DNA of 64,000 bases from Fonsecaea monophora (taxonomy: Eukaryota; Ascomycota; Eurotiomycetes; Chaetothyriales; Herpotrichiellaceae): contig NW_019174068.1 of the NCBI RefSeq assembly GCF_001642475.1, positions 1 through 64,000 of the forward strand, written 5' to 3'. The position numbers and the translations under genes are program-made. Positions 1-9,001 of the stretch are shown here, in pieces; the first letter of the stretch is position 1, and every line of letters begins with the position of its first letter. Below the pieces are notes generated by a model. That model saw only the letters and a program-made list of their open reading frames with translations. It did no database searches and was not told the origin of the DNA.

Positions 1-128
1 CCAACCACAGCACCAACACCAACATCAACACCAACGCCAACACCAACGTCAACACCAACGTCAACACCAACGTCAACACCAACGTCAACACCAACGTCAA
101 CACCAACGTCAACACCAACGTCAACAAC
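1..128. repeat. 12-bp minisatellite (CAACACCAACGT)n
   Basis: A tandem array of about nine to ten 12-bp units runs from the left edge of the window to about position 126. The last copies are nearly perfect and the first few are degenerate. It lies about 70 bp upstream of the next ATG, so it is probably in that gene's promoter or 5' leader. It may continue to the left of the window. Confidence 0.9.
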
Positions 129-196
129 ATCACAACACCACAATATCACACACGTCCACATCCAACACAACACCTCACAAACATCAAGTCGTCACC

Positions 197-454
197 ATGG
201 GTTGCACTAGCTCCAAACAACAAGCCAGCAGAGGAGAGCCAACACCGTCTCCCAGAATGAGATCGGTCGCCTCCCCAACACCAACCTTCACCAGCACCCT
301 GTCGACCAAGCCAAAGAGGCCCAAGGCCAGAAAGTGCCCCACGCCCAGCTCGCGCTCGCACTACGTTCACTTTTCGGACCACATCACCATCAGCAGCCAG
401 TATGGCCATCCGTACCCAGAGTACGACCCTCACCCAGGACGTTGGTACTCGTGA
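197..454 (+). CDS. Small protein with N-terminal myristoylation/palmitoylation-type signal
   Basis: An 85-residue reading frame starts at an ATG in good context (gtcaccATGG). The protein begins MGCTSSK: Gly2 with Ser at position 6 fits an N-myristoylation site, and Cys3 could be palmitoylated. The rest is rich in Ser, Pro, Thr and basic residues and has no recognised domain. From family knowledge, MGCxxS starts occur on membrane-anchored signalling proteins, so attachment to a cytoplasmic membrane face is inferred. The 12-bp minisatellite ends about 70 bp upstream. It may be only a first exon, because no downstream exon was identified. I do not recognise the family. Confidence 0.45.
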   Translation: MGCTSSKQQASRGEPTPSPRMRSVASPTPTFTSTLSTKPKRPKARKCPTPSSRSHYVHFSDHITISSQYGHPYPEYDPHPGRWYS

Positions 455-1534
455 AGGAGTCATTGGAAGGGTTTGACTGGCAGAATGGTGATTGTTGAGG
501 AGGATTAGGAGAGGGATTTGGGTTGTGGGACGTTCCAGGAGGGAAATCAAAACAAAGGCTAAGAAAAAAAGTCAGCGGAAAGAGGAGGGGGCTCTGCAAA
601 TGGACAGCCACCTTCACGTTGGTGCAGAGTGTGAGTAGCCAGCCTGCAGTGGTTGGCTGGTGAAACCAAGAGCTGTTTCCTGTCTCCTGTAGCTTTTTTT
701 CATAGCTGGAATCAAAGAACTTTAACTCAAATATAGTCTGGTTCCAACAATTCGTGGTAATTTAATTCGGCACGGGCCACCTTTGGAGTTATTGGTGCTC
801 CAACCCTGCTGAAAATAACACCCACAGTTACAAATGTTGCTCCTTGACATCAACATTGTCATTACCCACGACCTTTTCCGTAGATGTCGAGAAGAGTGGG
901 CAGAGTGCTTGAACGGTAAGAAATGTGAACAAATCTGTAGAAGTGAGAGCCTCGCAGTCTCTTGCCGTCCAGGATGAACCTGAAAGAAAATATGTCCCAG
1001 TGTAAGGCCCACAGTGAACCAAGCTTCAGGTGGCCGTGCATGTCACCGCACTCAACGTCGCGGGTGCTGGCAGGTTGAGTAAAAGGTAAATCGCGCTGTA
1101 TCGAGAGAGATGGAATCAATGTTCGAAATCGCTGAACGCGTCGAGGACTGCTGCGGTCAAGCGGTGTAAAAAACCGCGAAAAGTAGCTCGTCATGATCTC
1201 ATTCTGCGCCAACAGGCTAATTGCAAAAAGTGCTCCCCAAATCAAAAATCGTTCTGTTCGTCCCGTACAGAAAGGTACAACTTGGAAATACCATATCTTG
1301 TCTTTGACATTTTAGTTTTCATCATTCGTTCATCGATCATTGTAGGCGAGGAACAATCTCCCGACGACCGGATGTCAAATCTCGCACATGTTTCAGATTG
1401 GATACTGTATTCTCAGCTGCATTCGAGCTCATGACGAGAGGGCTTGGTTGAAGGGCTCTCAAAAGGTCTTCTTGTTGCTGTTGCAGGAAGACATCTCCCA
1501 AGACAAGACAGCGTGGCAATAAGTCGTATTCACA
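455..1534. other. Gene-poor interval
   Basis: This lies between the ends of two convergent genes. Only short overlapping frames on the minus strand (722-1245) are present, and none has recognisable protein character. I see nothing else in it. Confidence 0.5.
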
Positions 1535-2353
1535 TCAGATAAAGTCGTCCTCGTCGTTGTCCAATTGGCCCTTCTCTTTCCGAGCACGTCTCCGCTCCCG
1601 AATCCTCTTCTCCGTAGCCATAAACTCCCGAATGCCGACGGGGATTCCCTGAAACAGGACATCATCCTCCTTGGCCTCTGCCGATGCTGAAGGAGTCGTC
1701 CAAAGGCTTTCACTCCCGCCGCCGTCATCGTCCATACTTCCCGAAGCGTCGCTCACTTCGGGTCTCGCCATCTCGATCTTGGGAGCCCCGCGTCGCTGCT
1801 TCGGTGCTTTGGACTGCGCCTCCCGAACCCGGGCTGCCCACTCTTCCACATCATCTCGATAATCGTCCCAGACGCAGTGCACGCAGCCGCTCATGCAGCA
1901 ATTGTCAGGCTCGGCCGGTTTGGGAGGCACGGGGACGCCGTTGATGGTGCGCCACGTCGAGTCCGGCGTGCTCGACGTCCGCCGTTCATATCCTGACCCG
2001 CGTATCGAACCGAAGACCTTCCGTGCTCTTTCCATCTTTTCTTCATCGCCCGGTTGTACAAAGGTGGGCAGGTCTGAGTATGTCGCAGGATGTTTCTCGA
2101 TCGGTGTCGACAGAAGCTCGGTGTAGAAGTCACCGAGTGGCATGGCCTGATGCTGTTCATCAGGCACTCTTTGACGCGACGGTGCAGTAGTGGCGAAAGA
2201 TCGCAGGCCCTGCACAGGGTGGCCTTGTACGAGAGACTTAGAGTGAGTCCGCCGGGAAGCGTTGCGCAGGCTGGATGTTGAGACTCGGCGCTGCTGGCCG
2301 TTCAGTTGTCGCAGGAGACAGGACGTACACGTCCATTTGATGCGTAAAGGCAT
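1535..2353 (-). CDS. Mitochondrial UPF0651 / oxidoreductase-like domain protein
   Basis: A 272-residue protein encoded in one exon. Residues 1-60 are rich in Arg and Ser and lack acidic residues, as expected of a mitochondrial presequence. The central block PPKPAEPDNCCMSGCVHCVW (Cys at about 152, 153, 157 and 160) is the hallmark of the short oxidoreductase-like N-terminal family (UPF0651, which includes yeast YPL107W). The rest is charged and probably disordered and ends in an acidic tail. The four clustered cysteines suggest metal or redox chemistry, but no activity is established for the family as far as I know. The start is an ATG followed at once by the presequence. Confidence 0.75.
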   Translation of the reverse strand: MPLRIKWTCTSCLLRQLNGQQRRVSTSSLRNASRRTHSKSLVQGHPVQGLRSFATTAPSRQRVPDEQHQAMPLGDFYTELLSTPIEKHPATYSDLPTFVQPGDEEKMERARKVFGSIRGSGYERRTSSTPDSTWRTINGVPVPPKPAEPDNCCMSGCVHCVWDDYRDDVEEWAARVREAQSKAPKQRRGAPKIEMARPEVSDASGSMDDDGGGSESLWTTPSASAEAKEDDVLFQGIPVGIREFMATEKRIRERRRARKEKGQLDNDEDDFI

Positions 2354-3153
2354 GTTTAGAGTTGGAGTTCTGCAGACGCAAACAGCTGTGGAACACGACT
2401 AATAAAGACTAATATCTACGATGGAGCGCCACAGAGGAACTTGGCCGTTGCGATCGTTTGTGACGATGCGTCGTTTTTTCCCTCATGTTTTTTTCATCCG
2501 TGGCAGCCAGCGGGAGCTCCCATGCAGGTGATGTCACTCACAGCCACCACTTCTGGCACTGGCACCCCGGCTGGTGTCTTGGCTTATTCAGAGCCGCCAG
2601 CCTCGTCTACAGCCCCAGAAGCGGCCAGAGTTCCCCGATCCTGCGACAAGGCTGTGCCTAAATAAATATCCCAGAGAACTCGGGAAATAATCTCCGCTCG
2701 CCCTCGGGTTACTCTACGGGGTAATGTGAGGCTTTGGAGACCGCGGGTTGGGGGATTGCGATTTGGCGCCCCTGACTCGACTTTACTCCAACGCATGGCT
2801 CATGGATGTTACCCCCTTTGCTTCCAGACTGGTCGATCTCCCTTGCATTTACCTTTACCGAGTAATACATTGCGCGAGTTTCGATTTTTTTTGTCCCCCT
2901 TCTCTCCTTTTTTTTTCCCTTTCACCGCCACTGCCTATATTAGACTTGTTGTTTGCTCTCCGGCTCCCTCTTTCCCAGCCCTTGCTACATTCTTTATAGA
3001 TTTCGAATTATTTACAGTCCTTCGTTTTCGCTCAGCGCTAGACAACCTCGATAGACAAATACTCAGATTACCGCTTTAGAATCCATCCACTCACCTTAGA
3101 GGGATCACCAAAACAAACACACGAAACAAAACACTCCCGCAAAAAAATAAAAA
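2354..3153. promoter_or_regulatory. Divergent intergenic region with pyrimidine-rich tract
   Basis: About 800 bp separates the starts of the minus-strand UPF0651 gene and the plus-strand 65-aa gene. On the plus strand, 2886-2935 is a nearly pure C/T tract followed by TATATT-like sequence, a common core-promoter arrangement in filamentous ascomycetes. No convincing ORF is present. Confidence 0.4.
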
Positions 3154-3351
3154 ATGTCGCACTTCACCATCGGCACGTTCGTCGCCTCCACGGCCACCGC
3201 CCTCGCGCCCTTCCTCGTCGTCTACTACATGCCGCAAAAGACGCAGACCCCTTCATCCTCGCTGTCGGCTCTCCCCAAACCGCGTCCCCTGGCGGCTCTG
3301 CGCGACGCGCGCGAAACTGCAAAGACCGCCCCGGAATTCAACCTCCTCTGA
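3154..3351 (+). CDS. 65-residue single-pass membrane peptide
   Basis: The ATG sits in an excellent fungal context (aaaaaATGTC) downstream of a C/T-rich promoter-like tract. Residues 5-26 (IGTFVASTATALAPFLVVYYM) form one hydrophobic segment. A Pro/Ser linker and a basic, helix-compatible tail follow (about residues 43-65). The composition resembles small inner-mitochondrial or ER one-pass proteins. Codon use is strongly C/G-ending, as in nearby expressed genes, which supports coding. No family is recognised and the function is unknown. Confidence 0.5.
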   Translation: MSHFTIGTFVASTATALAPFLVVYYMPQKTQTPSSSLSALPKPRPLAALRDARETAKTAPEFNLL

Positions 3352-4203
3352 TTTCTTCCGACGCGATTCCTGGCTCTCTCTTTCTTTCTCAGAAAGAAGA
3401 GGGATGGTCAACGTGAAGTGAAGGGTTTCGGTCAGGTTATGTTGTGGGTTCTTCAGGGATGAGTTTTGATTTGATGGATAACGACCGACGAAGGTTCATG
3501 ATTGACTGGCGCATTGATAATGCATGATGGGTACAACGAGAAAGCGGGCATTGTCTTGCCGCGCGAAGCCAGGTCATGATCACGCGGTTTCGAGCGGTCG
3601 GTATTGATGACGGAAAGCATGTATTTGTGTGTAGTACAAAGAGGATCACGGCACAGATCTCTCCTCAGGTATTCCTGCTCACTCTGCGCATTTCATTTCT
3701 CGCGATGACAAAGATGAGTGGAGGAAAATGATATTGTGTCTCGATCCTGTCCCGTGCTATCGCTTGTTATAAGCGGACCGTTCCGTACTTTTGACTTCAA
3801 CTAGGATATTAGCCTAGATCCGCAACAGGAGGCTTGCATCAAACACACAATCATGTCCATCTCCCATGGAAGGCATTACCAGATTATTTCTCCATTATTA
3901 ACGTATCTACCTAGCTATACAACAAGCCAGAGAAGTAATCTCTGCGAACAAATGTGGAAGCCCGAGACACCATCCACGAAAACGTGCCCCTGCTCGAAAT
4001 CACTTTGTTCAATCTGCCAGTAATTAATCACCACGACAATCATATCTCCCAGTAATAGAGCCCCTTGCAATCAGTTCACTACTGCATAGATGGGCCTGAC
4101 GGGCGGAGTATGAGACCTGAGGTCTGTGAGCGTCCCAGGATCCGTTCCGTCAAGTGGCTGACTGTGCTGTAATTACCAAGTAATAACAAGGTCTGACAAC
4201 CGC
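3352..4203. other. Gene-poor interval
   Basis: This lies between the 3' ends of the 65-aa gene and the SNTX-like/GTPase gene. It holds only a 70-codon minus-strand frame (3437-3649) without protein-like character. I see no structured element. Confidence 0.5.
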
Positions 4204-7200
4204 TCATCTAAAAATGGACGACATCCGCTCGGTCAGCCTGCCGCTCAACGACCGAGCTGTCTTGCGTTTGTTCTTCATTCTCCCATTCAAGTCCCAGGAG
4301 GCTGGGGTTACGGCGGCCTCGAAATAAGAGGGCGGAGCACCCGAGATGGCAGCCTCTGGCGTGCTCACATGTCTCCTGCCGGGCAGGGAGGTCGCTCCGC
4401 TTCCGCCTGCACTCCCCACGACTTGCTTCTCGTCAGACACAGACACAGCCATAGGCGGTGCTTGCGTGCGGCTGATGGCAGGCAATGTAGTAATCGTACT
4501 TGGCGCGGGGCGAGTTCTGATCGAGGCCTGGAAAGACGATGGAGCAATCGTGGATATCATAAACCCTGGTCTCGCGTTGACGCGGTATGGTCTCTCGCGA
4601 ATCGATGCGGTGTGCGCAATGACCACGGCATCGCGCAACTTGCGGAGGTCTGCGCCGTAATGCTTCAGCGAATACAGCCGTTTCGCGAGTTTGTCGACGC
4701 CCTTGGCGTCCAAAAGCTCTTCGTTCCTGCCCTTGTCCACGTTGGATTCGAAGAGGTCGACAAGCTCCTTGTACTCGCGACGATACTGCTGAAAAGCATC
4801 GAGCCGTTGCCTCTTACCGCCGATCGCTACCTTGGACTTCTCCTCTTTAATAAGATGGTCCAGGTACTCCAGCGTGGCATCGTTGTACGGGGTGATGGAA
4901 TGGTGCTTGAGCCACAAGCTAAACTGTACTGCCGCCTTTTGAATCTCTTTATGTTCGCGTTTGAACTCTGCGACCGTGGCTTCTTTCGCCTTGATTGCAG
5001 CCTCGATGATGGTGGTGACCTTTGCATTCTCTTGCAACAACATCTCGACTTTCGGATCTTTGATGGTCCTTTTCGTCTCCTTGTGTTCGTACAGGATATG
5101 CTTGTGCTCTGTCCAATGATGCCTGCAACCTTTACAGTGCTGTGAGCCGGCGAATGCCGCGCATCTGACCAACTCTGGTGTTCCCACCTTTTCAACCGGG
5201 ACATTGGTCAGACAGCAAGGGTTGTGACAGAGGACTTTGTGTACAGTGTCCTCTCCATTGGGGCCTGGAGTATCAACCTTTTTGATGCATCTCGCATTGG
5301 TACAGACGGTCTTTGGGCGAGTGACTGGGCTGAAGACCACCGAGTTCTGCTTTACGTCTAATTTCTTCAGCATTTCGTCCTTGCTCAATTTGCTGTTCCG
5401 CAACAGCTCGTTGTCTCTTTGGTTCAACTCGATGGTATCATTGATCTTTTGTGCTATCTCAGCCATGGGCTTGGTCAACTGGAGGATCAAGCGTCGAGCC
5501 TCGTTCAGACTGAGAGTATTCTCCACTTGATGAGGCTCCAACTGGCGGATATAGTTGAGCAAACGTCGAGACTCGGTAGCAGACTGCTCCCAACTCCGGC
5601 AATAATCGTTGAAGCTGCCCAAGCTGACATTTTGTTTATGAGCAGCCAGGTAGCGGAAGCTCTCCGAGTCAAAGCAATAGACTGTGTCGCGAAACAGCCC
5701 AAGATTGACGTCGCGGAATTGTTTCAACACAGCCTCAAGTGGTATGAAGGTGTCTCCAGGATGATAATTCGAACCACGAGTGTTGGTGAAACCAAACACC
5801 ATATTGCGTGCAGCATTTCGATGCAAATGTGTCAACAATTCCTTGATACAAAACTCGAACATGACGTTCAATCGAGAGTTGTTTGGCTTGAGGAGTATCA
5901 GAATGCCGTGCAGCTCCTTGTAGTTGCTCAGCACTGACAGGATGTCCGCCATGTTGGCTTTGTCCTGGTCCAGACCTCTGGTATCGCCGATACCAGGAGT
6001 ATCAATCAAGCGCACCATGACCGAATTGACGAAAATAGGGTACGTGATAGCCTTCTGGGTGGCCGACTGGCCGTCAGAGGCGTCATGTTCAAACTCGTCT
6101 CTTGCCCCGATCCTGATCTTCCTTTGAATCAGTCTCTGCAGAGGGTCGTTTTCGTCCACCGTCTGAGTGGCAAACGAACATGGAATCACATGCTCTATTT
6201 CACTTGCATCCATCGCCTCTTGCAAAGTGCCGTGGGTGAGATAATTTACGAATGCGTTGATCCAGGTACTTTTGCCGACACCTGTCTCTCCCAGGATCAA
6301 GATATTGACTTCTTCAAATGGGTCCATGGCATCGAGCATTGCCAAAAGTTGACGGTCCTCATATCGCTCAAAGTTTGGTCCATGCTGCTGTGCGTTGCAC
6401 CTGAAACCCCAGTAACGATATTTTGTCCGACCACAGTCGCAGTACAGGTAGTGATCTCGCCGGCCGTAGTCGATGGTAGAGTAACATCGAGAACAGATCC
6501 ACTGACGTTTTGTTCGAGGTACACAGCCTCGTCCCGGACAAGATAGCTTGACAGGCTTCCGATCCATTGGTTTCTTGGTTCCCCACGTATCAAGATGGGC
6601 ATCGTCGAAATGCATCAAACATTTGTCTGCGAGGAAGTTTTGAAGTTTCTGGAAGTCGTTTGTGATCAGCTTGCCGTCGCGATGGTACATGATATGGGAC
6701 TTCTCGAAAGACTGCCCGCTATGGTCACAGTCCACAATTCGAACCGACGTTTGCGTGGTGCCACTCTGAAGTATGTGAAAAGTAAGTTGCGAATTGGGCC
6801 CCCAAGTTGCATTGTCATCCATAGCGGTGCGGCTGAAATAAAGAGTATACACATGGCCACGAGGTGTCGGCACCGAACATTCGTTGGAAAAGAAGGCTGC
6901 TCCATTCTTTGTTGTTTCGTCGATGAAAGCCAGTTTTCGAGCATAGACATCTGCTACCGCAGTAAGCTGGGCCGGTGAATAGGGGCTCTTGACGAATCTC
7001 TCAAGGACTTGCCCCAGCTGTCTTGAGCCCATCCGACCATTTCGAAAATCGCGCAGAGCCACGCCGTATTGTTGCCTTAGCACACCCTCTGATTGATTGG
7101 CACGAGCAAGGAAGTCAGAGACTTCGCGAATATGATCCTCCGGTACAAGAGCACGCCGACGAGAAAGATAGGTCCAGTAATCCTTGAGTCGCCGCTGAGC

Positions 7201-8067
7201 GTTCCTGATCTCTTCGAACATATTCATGTAGTCCGAAAGAAGGTCTTCGTTCGGCTGACTGACCACGATTCCGCTGGGCTCGAAATTCAAAATCAGTGAG
7301 AGCCAGTGCACTGGGAGCAGCGTGTAAACGATAGGCTGTCCCCAGCCCCCATCCATGTCCAAGATCTGATTTGGTACATTTTGCATGAATTGGCAGGCTC
7401 CTTCGAGGTCGGTCTTTAGTGGATTGCTTCCTGACATGTCTGTGCGTAGATAAACTTGAAGCGAATTGGTCAGGTCATGGGATTGAGACGAGTCTGCAGT
7501 CTGGGTTCCAGGAAAAGAGATTTTTTGTTCAATGTTGGCATATTCCTTTCGTAGTAGCTCTTTCACCGTATTCCTATCTTCGCCTGCTGATCTATGATAG
7601 TTTGCTGTTAGGATGCTCCGACTACCCCATGTGATCTCTGACACCACATGTGTGGCATGGCTTTGCTGTATGTTTTCCCGAGAGATACACTGCTGCAGTT
7701 CAGGGCTTGTAAAGTTGATTTTCTCGAGAAACGTGGTGACGACATGTTGTAGGGACATTTGGACGATAAAATTACTCCCATGTCGGTCGAGAAGAGCGCT
7801 TGTCGAGCCCGAAGGAACAACTAGCCCTGAAAGGATGCTGGCTCCCAAAGAAGAGTGCACTCCAACAGCGTTAAACTTGTCTTTGAGATCAGAAGTCTCG
7901 ACAACACTGAATCGAGACGATGGACGCGCCTCGCTAGTGACTGCAGTCTCGGGAAGCTGGCGGCTCAGCAACGAAAGTGGTTGAAAAGAGTCGGTCCGTG
8001 CATCGTACAGGCTTCCTAGGACGGCAGCCTCACCGAGTGAGACTCTTTTCAGCCCTAGGGAAGACAT
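4204..8067 (-). CDS. SNTX-like / P-loop GTPase fusion protein
   Basis: A 1,287-residue protein in one exon. The ATG at 8067 (context atcaagATGTC) is preferred because the 34 open codons upstream contain no ATG. The N-terminus (VSLGEAAVLGSLYDARTDSF) matches the signature of stonustoxin (SNTX)-type proteins of the MACPF/CDC-related superfamily. A largely helical region follows, then a zinc-ribbon-like cluster (about 510-565). Next is a GTPase core with Walker A GETGVGKST (593-601) and G3 motif DTPGIGD (from 689). A clear NKxD motif is missing; FTNTRG near 760 is the closest match. A second Cys/His cluster (922-985) precedes coiled coil and a Ser/Pro-rich tail. From family knowledge, such GTPases are septin/AIG1-like and may assemble on membranes. 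Pore formation or toxicity is not shown; fungal and animal cytosolic relatives of SNTX exist. A role in defence or recognition is inference. Confidence 0.8.
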   Translation of the reverse strand: MSSLGLKRVSLGEAAVLGSLYDARTDSFQPLSLLSRQLPETAVTSEARPSSRFSVVETSDLKDKFNAVGVHSSLGASILSGLVVPSGSTSALLDRHGSNFIVQMSLQHVVTTFLEKINFTSPELQQCISRENIQQSHATHVVSEITWGSRSILTANYHRSAGEDRNTVKELLRKEYANIEQKISFPGTQTADSSQSHDLTNSLQVYLRTDMSGSNPLKTDLEGACQFMQNVPNQILDMDGGWGQPIVYTLLPVHWLSLILNFEPSGIVVSQPNEDLLSDYMNMFEEIRNAQRRLKDYWTYLSRRRALVPEDHIREVSDFLARANQSEGVLRQQYGVALRDFRNGRMGSRQLGQVLERFVKSPYSPAQLTAVADVYARKLAFIDETTKNGAAFFSNECSVPTPRGHVYTLYFSRTAMDDNATWGPNSQLTFHILQSGTTQTSVRIVDCDHSGQSFEKSHIMYHRDGKLITNDFQKLQNFLADKCLMHFDDAHLDTWGTKKPMDRKPVKLSCPGRGCVPRTKRQWICSRCYSTIDYGRRDHYLYCDCGRTKYRYWGFRCNAQQHGPNFERYEDRQLLAMLDAMDPFEEVNILILGETGVGKSTWINAFVNYLTHGTLQEAMDASEIEHVIPCSFATQTVDENDPLQRLIQRKIRIGARDEFEHDASDGQSATQKAITYPIFVNSVMVRLIDTPGIGDTRGLDQDKANMADILSVLSNYKELHGILILLKPNNSRLNVMFEFCIKELLTHLHRNAARNMVFGFTNTRGSNYHPGDTFIPLEAVLKQFRDVNLGLFRDTVYCFDSESFRYLAAHKQNVSLGSFNDYCRSWEQSATESRRLLNYIRQLEPHQVENTLSLNEARRLILQLTKPMAEIAQKINDTIELNQRDNELLRNSKLSKDEMLKKLDVKQNSVVFSPVTRPKTVCTNARCIKKVDTPGPNGEDTVHKVLCHNPCCLTNVPVEKVGTPELVRCAAFAGSQHCKGCRHHWTEHKHILYEHKETKRTIKDPKVEMLLQENAKVTTIIEAAIKAKEATVAEFKREHKEIQKAAVQFSLWLKHHSITPYNDATLEYLDHLIKEEKSKVAIGGKRQRLDAFQQYRREYKELVDLFESNVDKGRNEELLDAKGVDKLAKRLYSLKHYGADLRKLRDAVVIAHTASIRERPYRVNARPGFMISTIAPSSFQASIRTRPAPSTITTLPAISRTQAPPMAVSVSDEKQVVGSAGGSGATSLPGRRHVSTPEAAISGAPPSYFEAAVTPASWDLNGRMKNKRKTARSLSGRLTERMSSIFR

Positions 8068-9001
8068 CTTGATGGCACCGAGACCGAGCAGCAACAGATG
8101 GCTGGTGATCCTCACCAACCGCTTGCTGAAGGCGAAATGTGAGCTGAGCGGGCAGAAGAGGTGATGCACGGAAGATCATGGGAGCTCCGCATTTATCAGG
8201 CAAATGGCCAGGGAGTACTGACCGGGTATCAAAGGGTATTCGTAGAGAAGGAAGAAGAAGAAGAACGAGCCTAAATCAGCCTGACCTCGACGCACTTGAA
8301 CAAGGCGCAGAAGTCACCTACATCCTGCGCCTCATACCTGGCGGAAGAATGTGGACAATAACGAATCAATTCATTTTACACGGCATGTGTCCACCAGTCC
8401 TTTTCATTGTCGCAAATGGACCAAGAGTACTTACTGGGCGCAAGAAATGGGAATTGGGTCTCAGTCTAAGCGATCTGCAACCACTGCGGTGATAAAGTGT
8501 CGGGCGCATAATCTCAGGCGAGGTTGAGATGGCACTGGGTAGTTAGGCGAGGAAAGGCGTCCGTGGTCTGCTCGACTTGCGAACTGAGGCTAGTTCATAA
8601 GGCGACACGGCAGAAAGCAGGGACTTGGACCCAGGACTTTGCCAAGGGACCTAGGGGAGGTCATGACCAAAGAAGAGCGTGCCTGGGTCAGCCATATCCG
8701 GGTGTGAGTTCCTCGCTGTATCCCTTGTCTGTGTTATGTTTCCATACGTCATGCGAAGTAGGGAATGAGGCTGGACAATCAGAAGGATGCGTGATGTTGA
8801 TGGGACGGAAGAAATGCGGTGGTGAGGCTGAAGAAAAGCGCCAGTCTATCGACATGGCCCACCGTAGCGAGTTATTTGCGGTGGAGTATTAAACCCCATG
8901 ACGCAGTTTCGCATTCTCACTTCATTGACAATCTTGATAGTGGTTTCTATCTCTTTGCTTCTTGTCCTTGCAAAAATACCTAGTATACACCACCAGTCCG
9001 G
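8068..9001. other. Upstream region of the SNTX-like/GTPase gene
   Basis: This lies between the start of the GTPase gene and the 3' end of the flavin monooxygenase gene, both on the minus strand. Two plus-strand frames (8178-8492 and 8524-8892) have no recognisable protein features. I see no other element. Confidence 0.5.

Noticed and set aside
4369..5145. 258-codon plus-strand frame opposite the SNTX-like/GTPase gene
   Set aside because: Antisense to a single-exon gene with recognised domains; no protein features of its own.
8068..8169. N-terminal extension of the SNTX-like/GTPase protein (hydrophobic, signal-like)
   Set aside because: The extension has no ATG; the conserved domain begins directly after the ATG at 8067, so the hydrophobic run is leader sequence.
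8178..8892. Two plus-strand frames between the GTPase and monooxygenase genes
   Set aside because: Composition is not protein-like and no splice model improves them.
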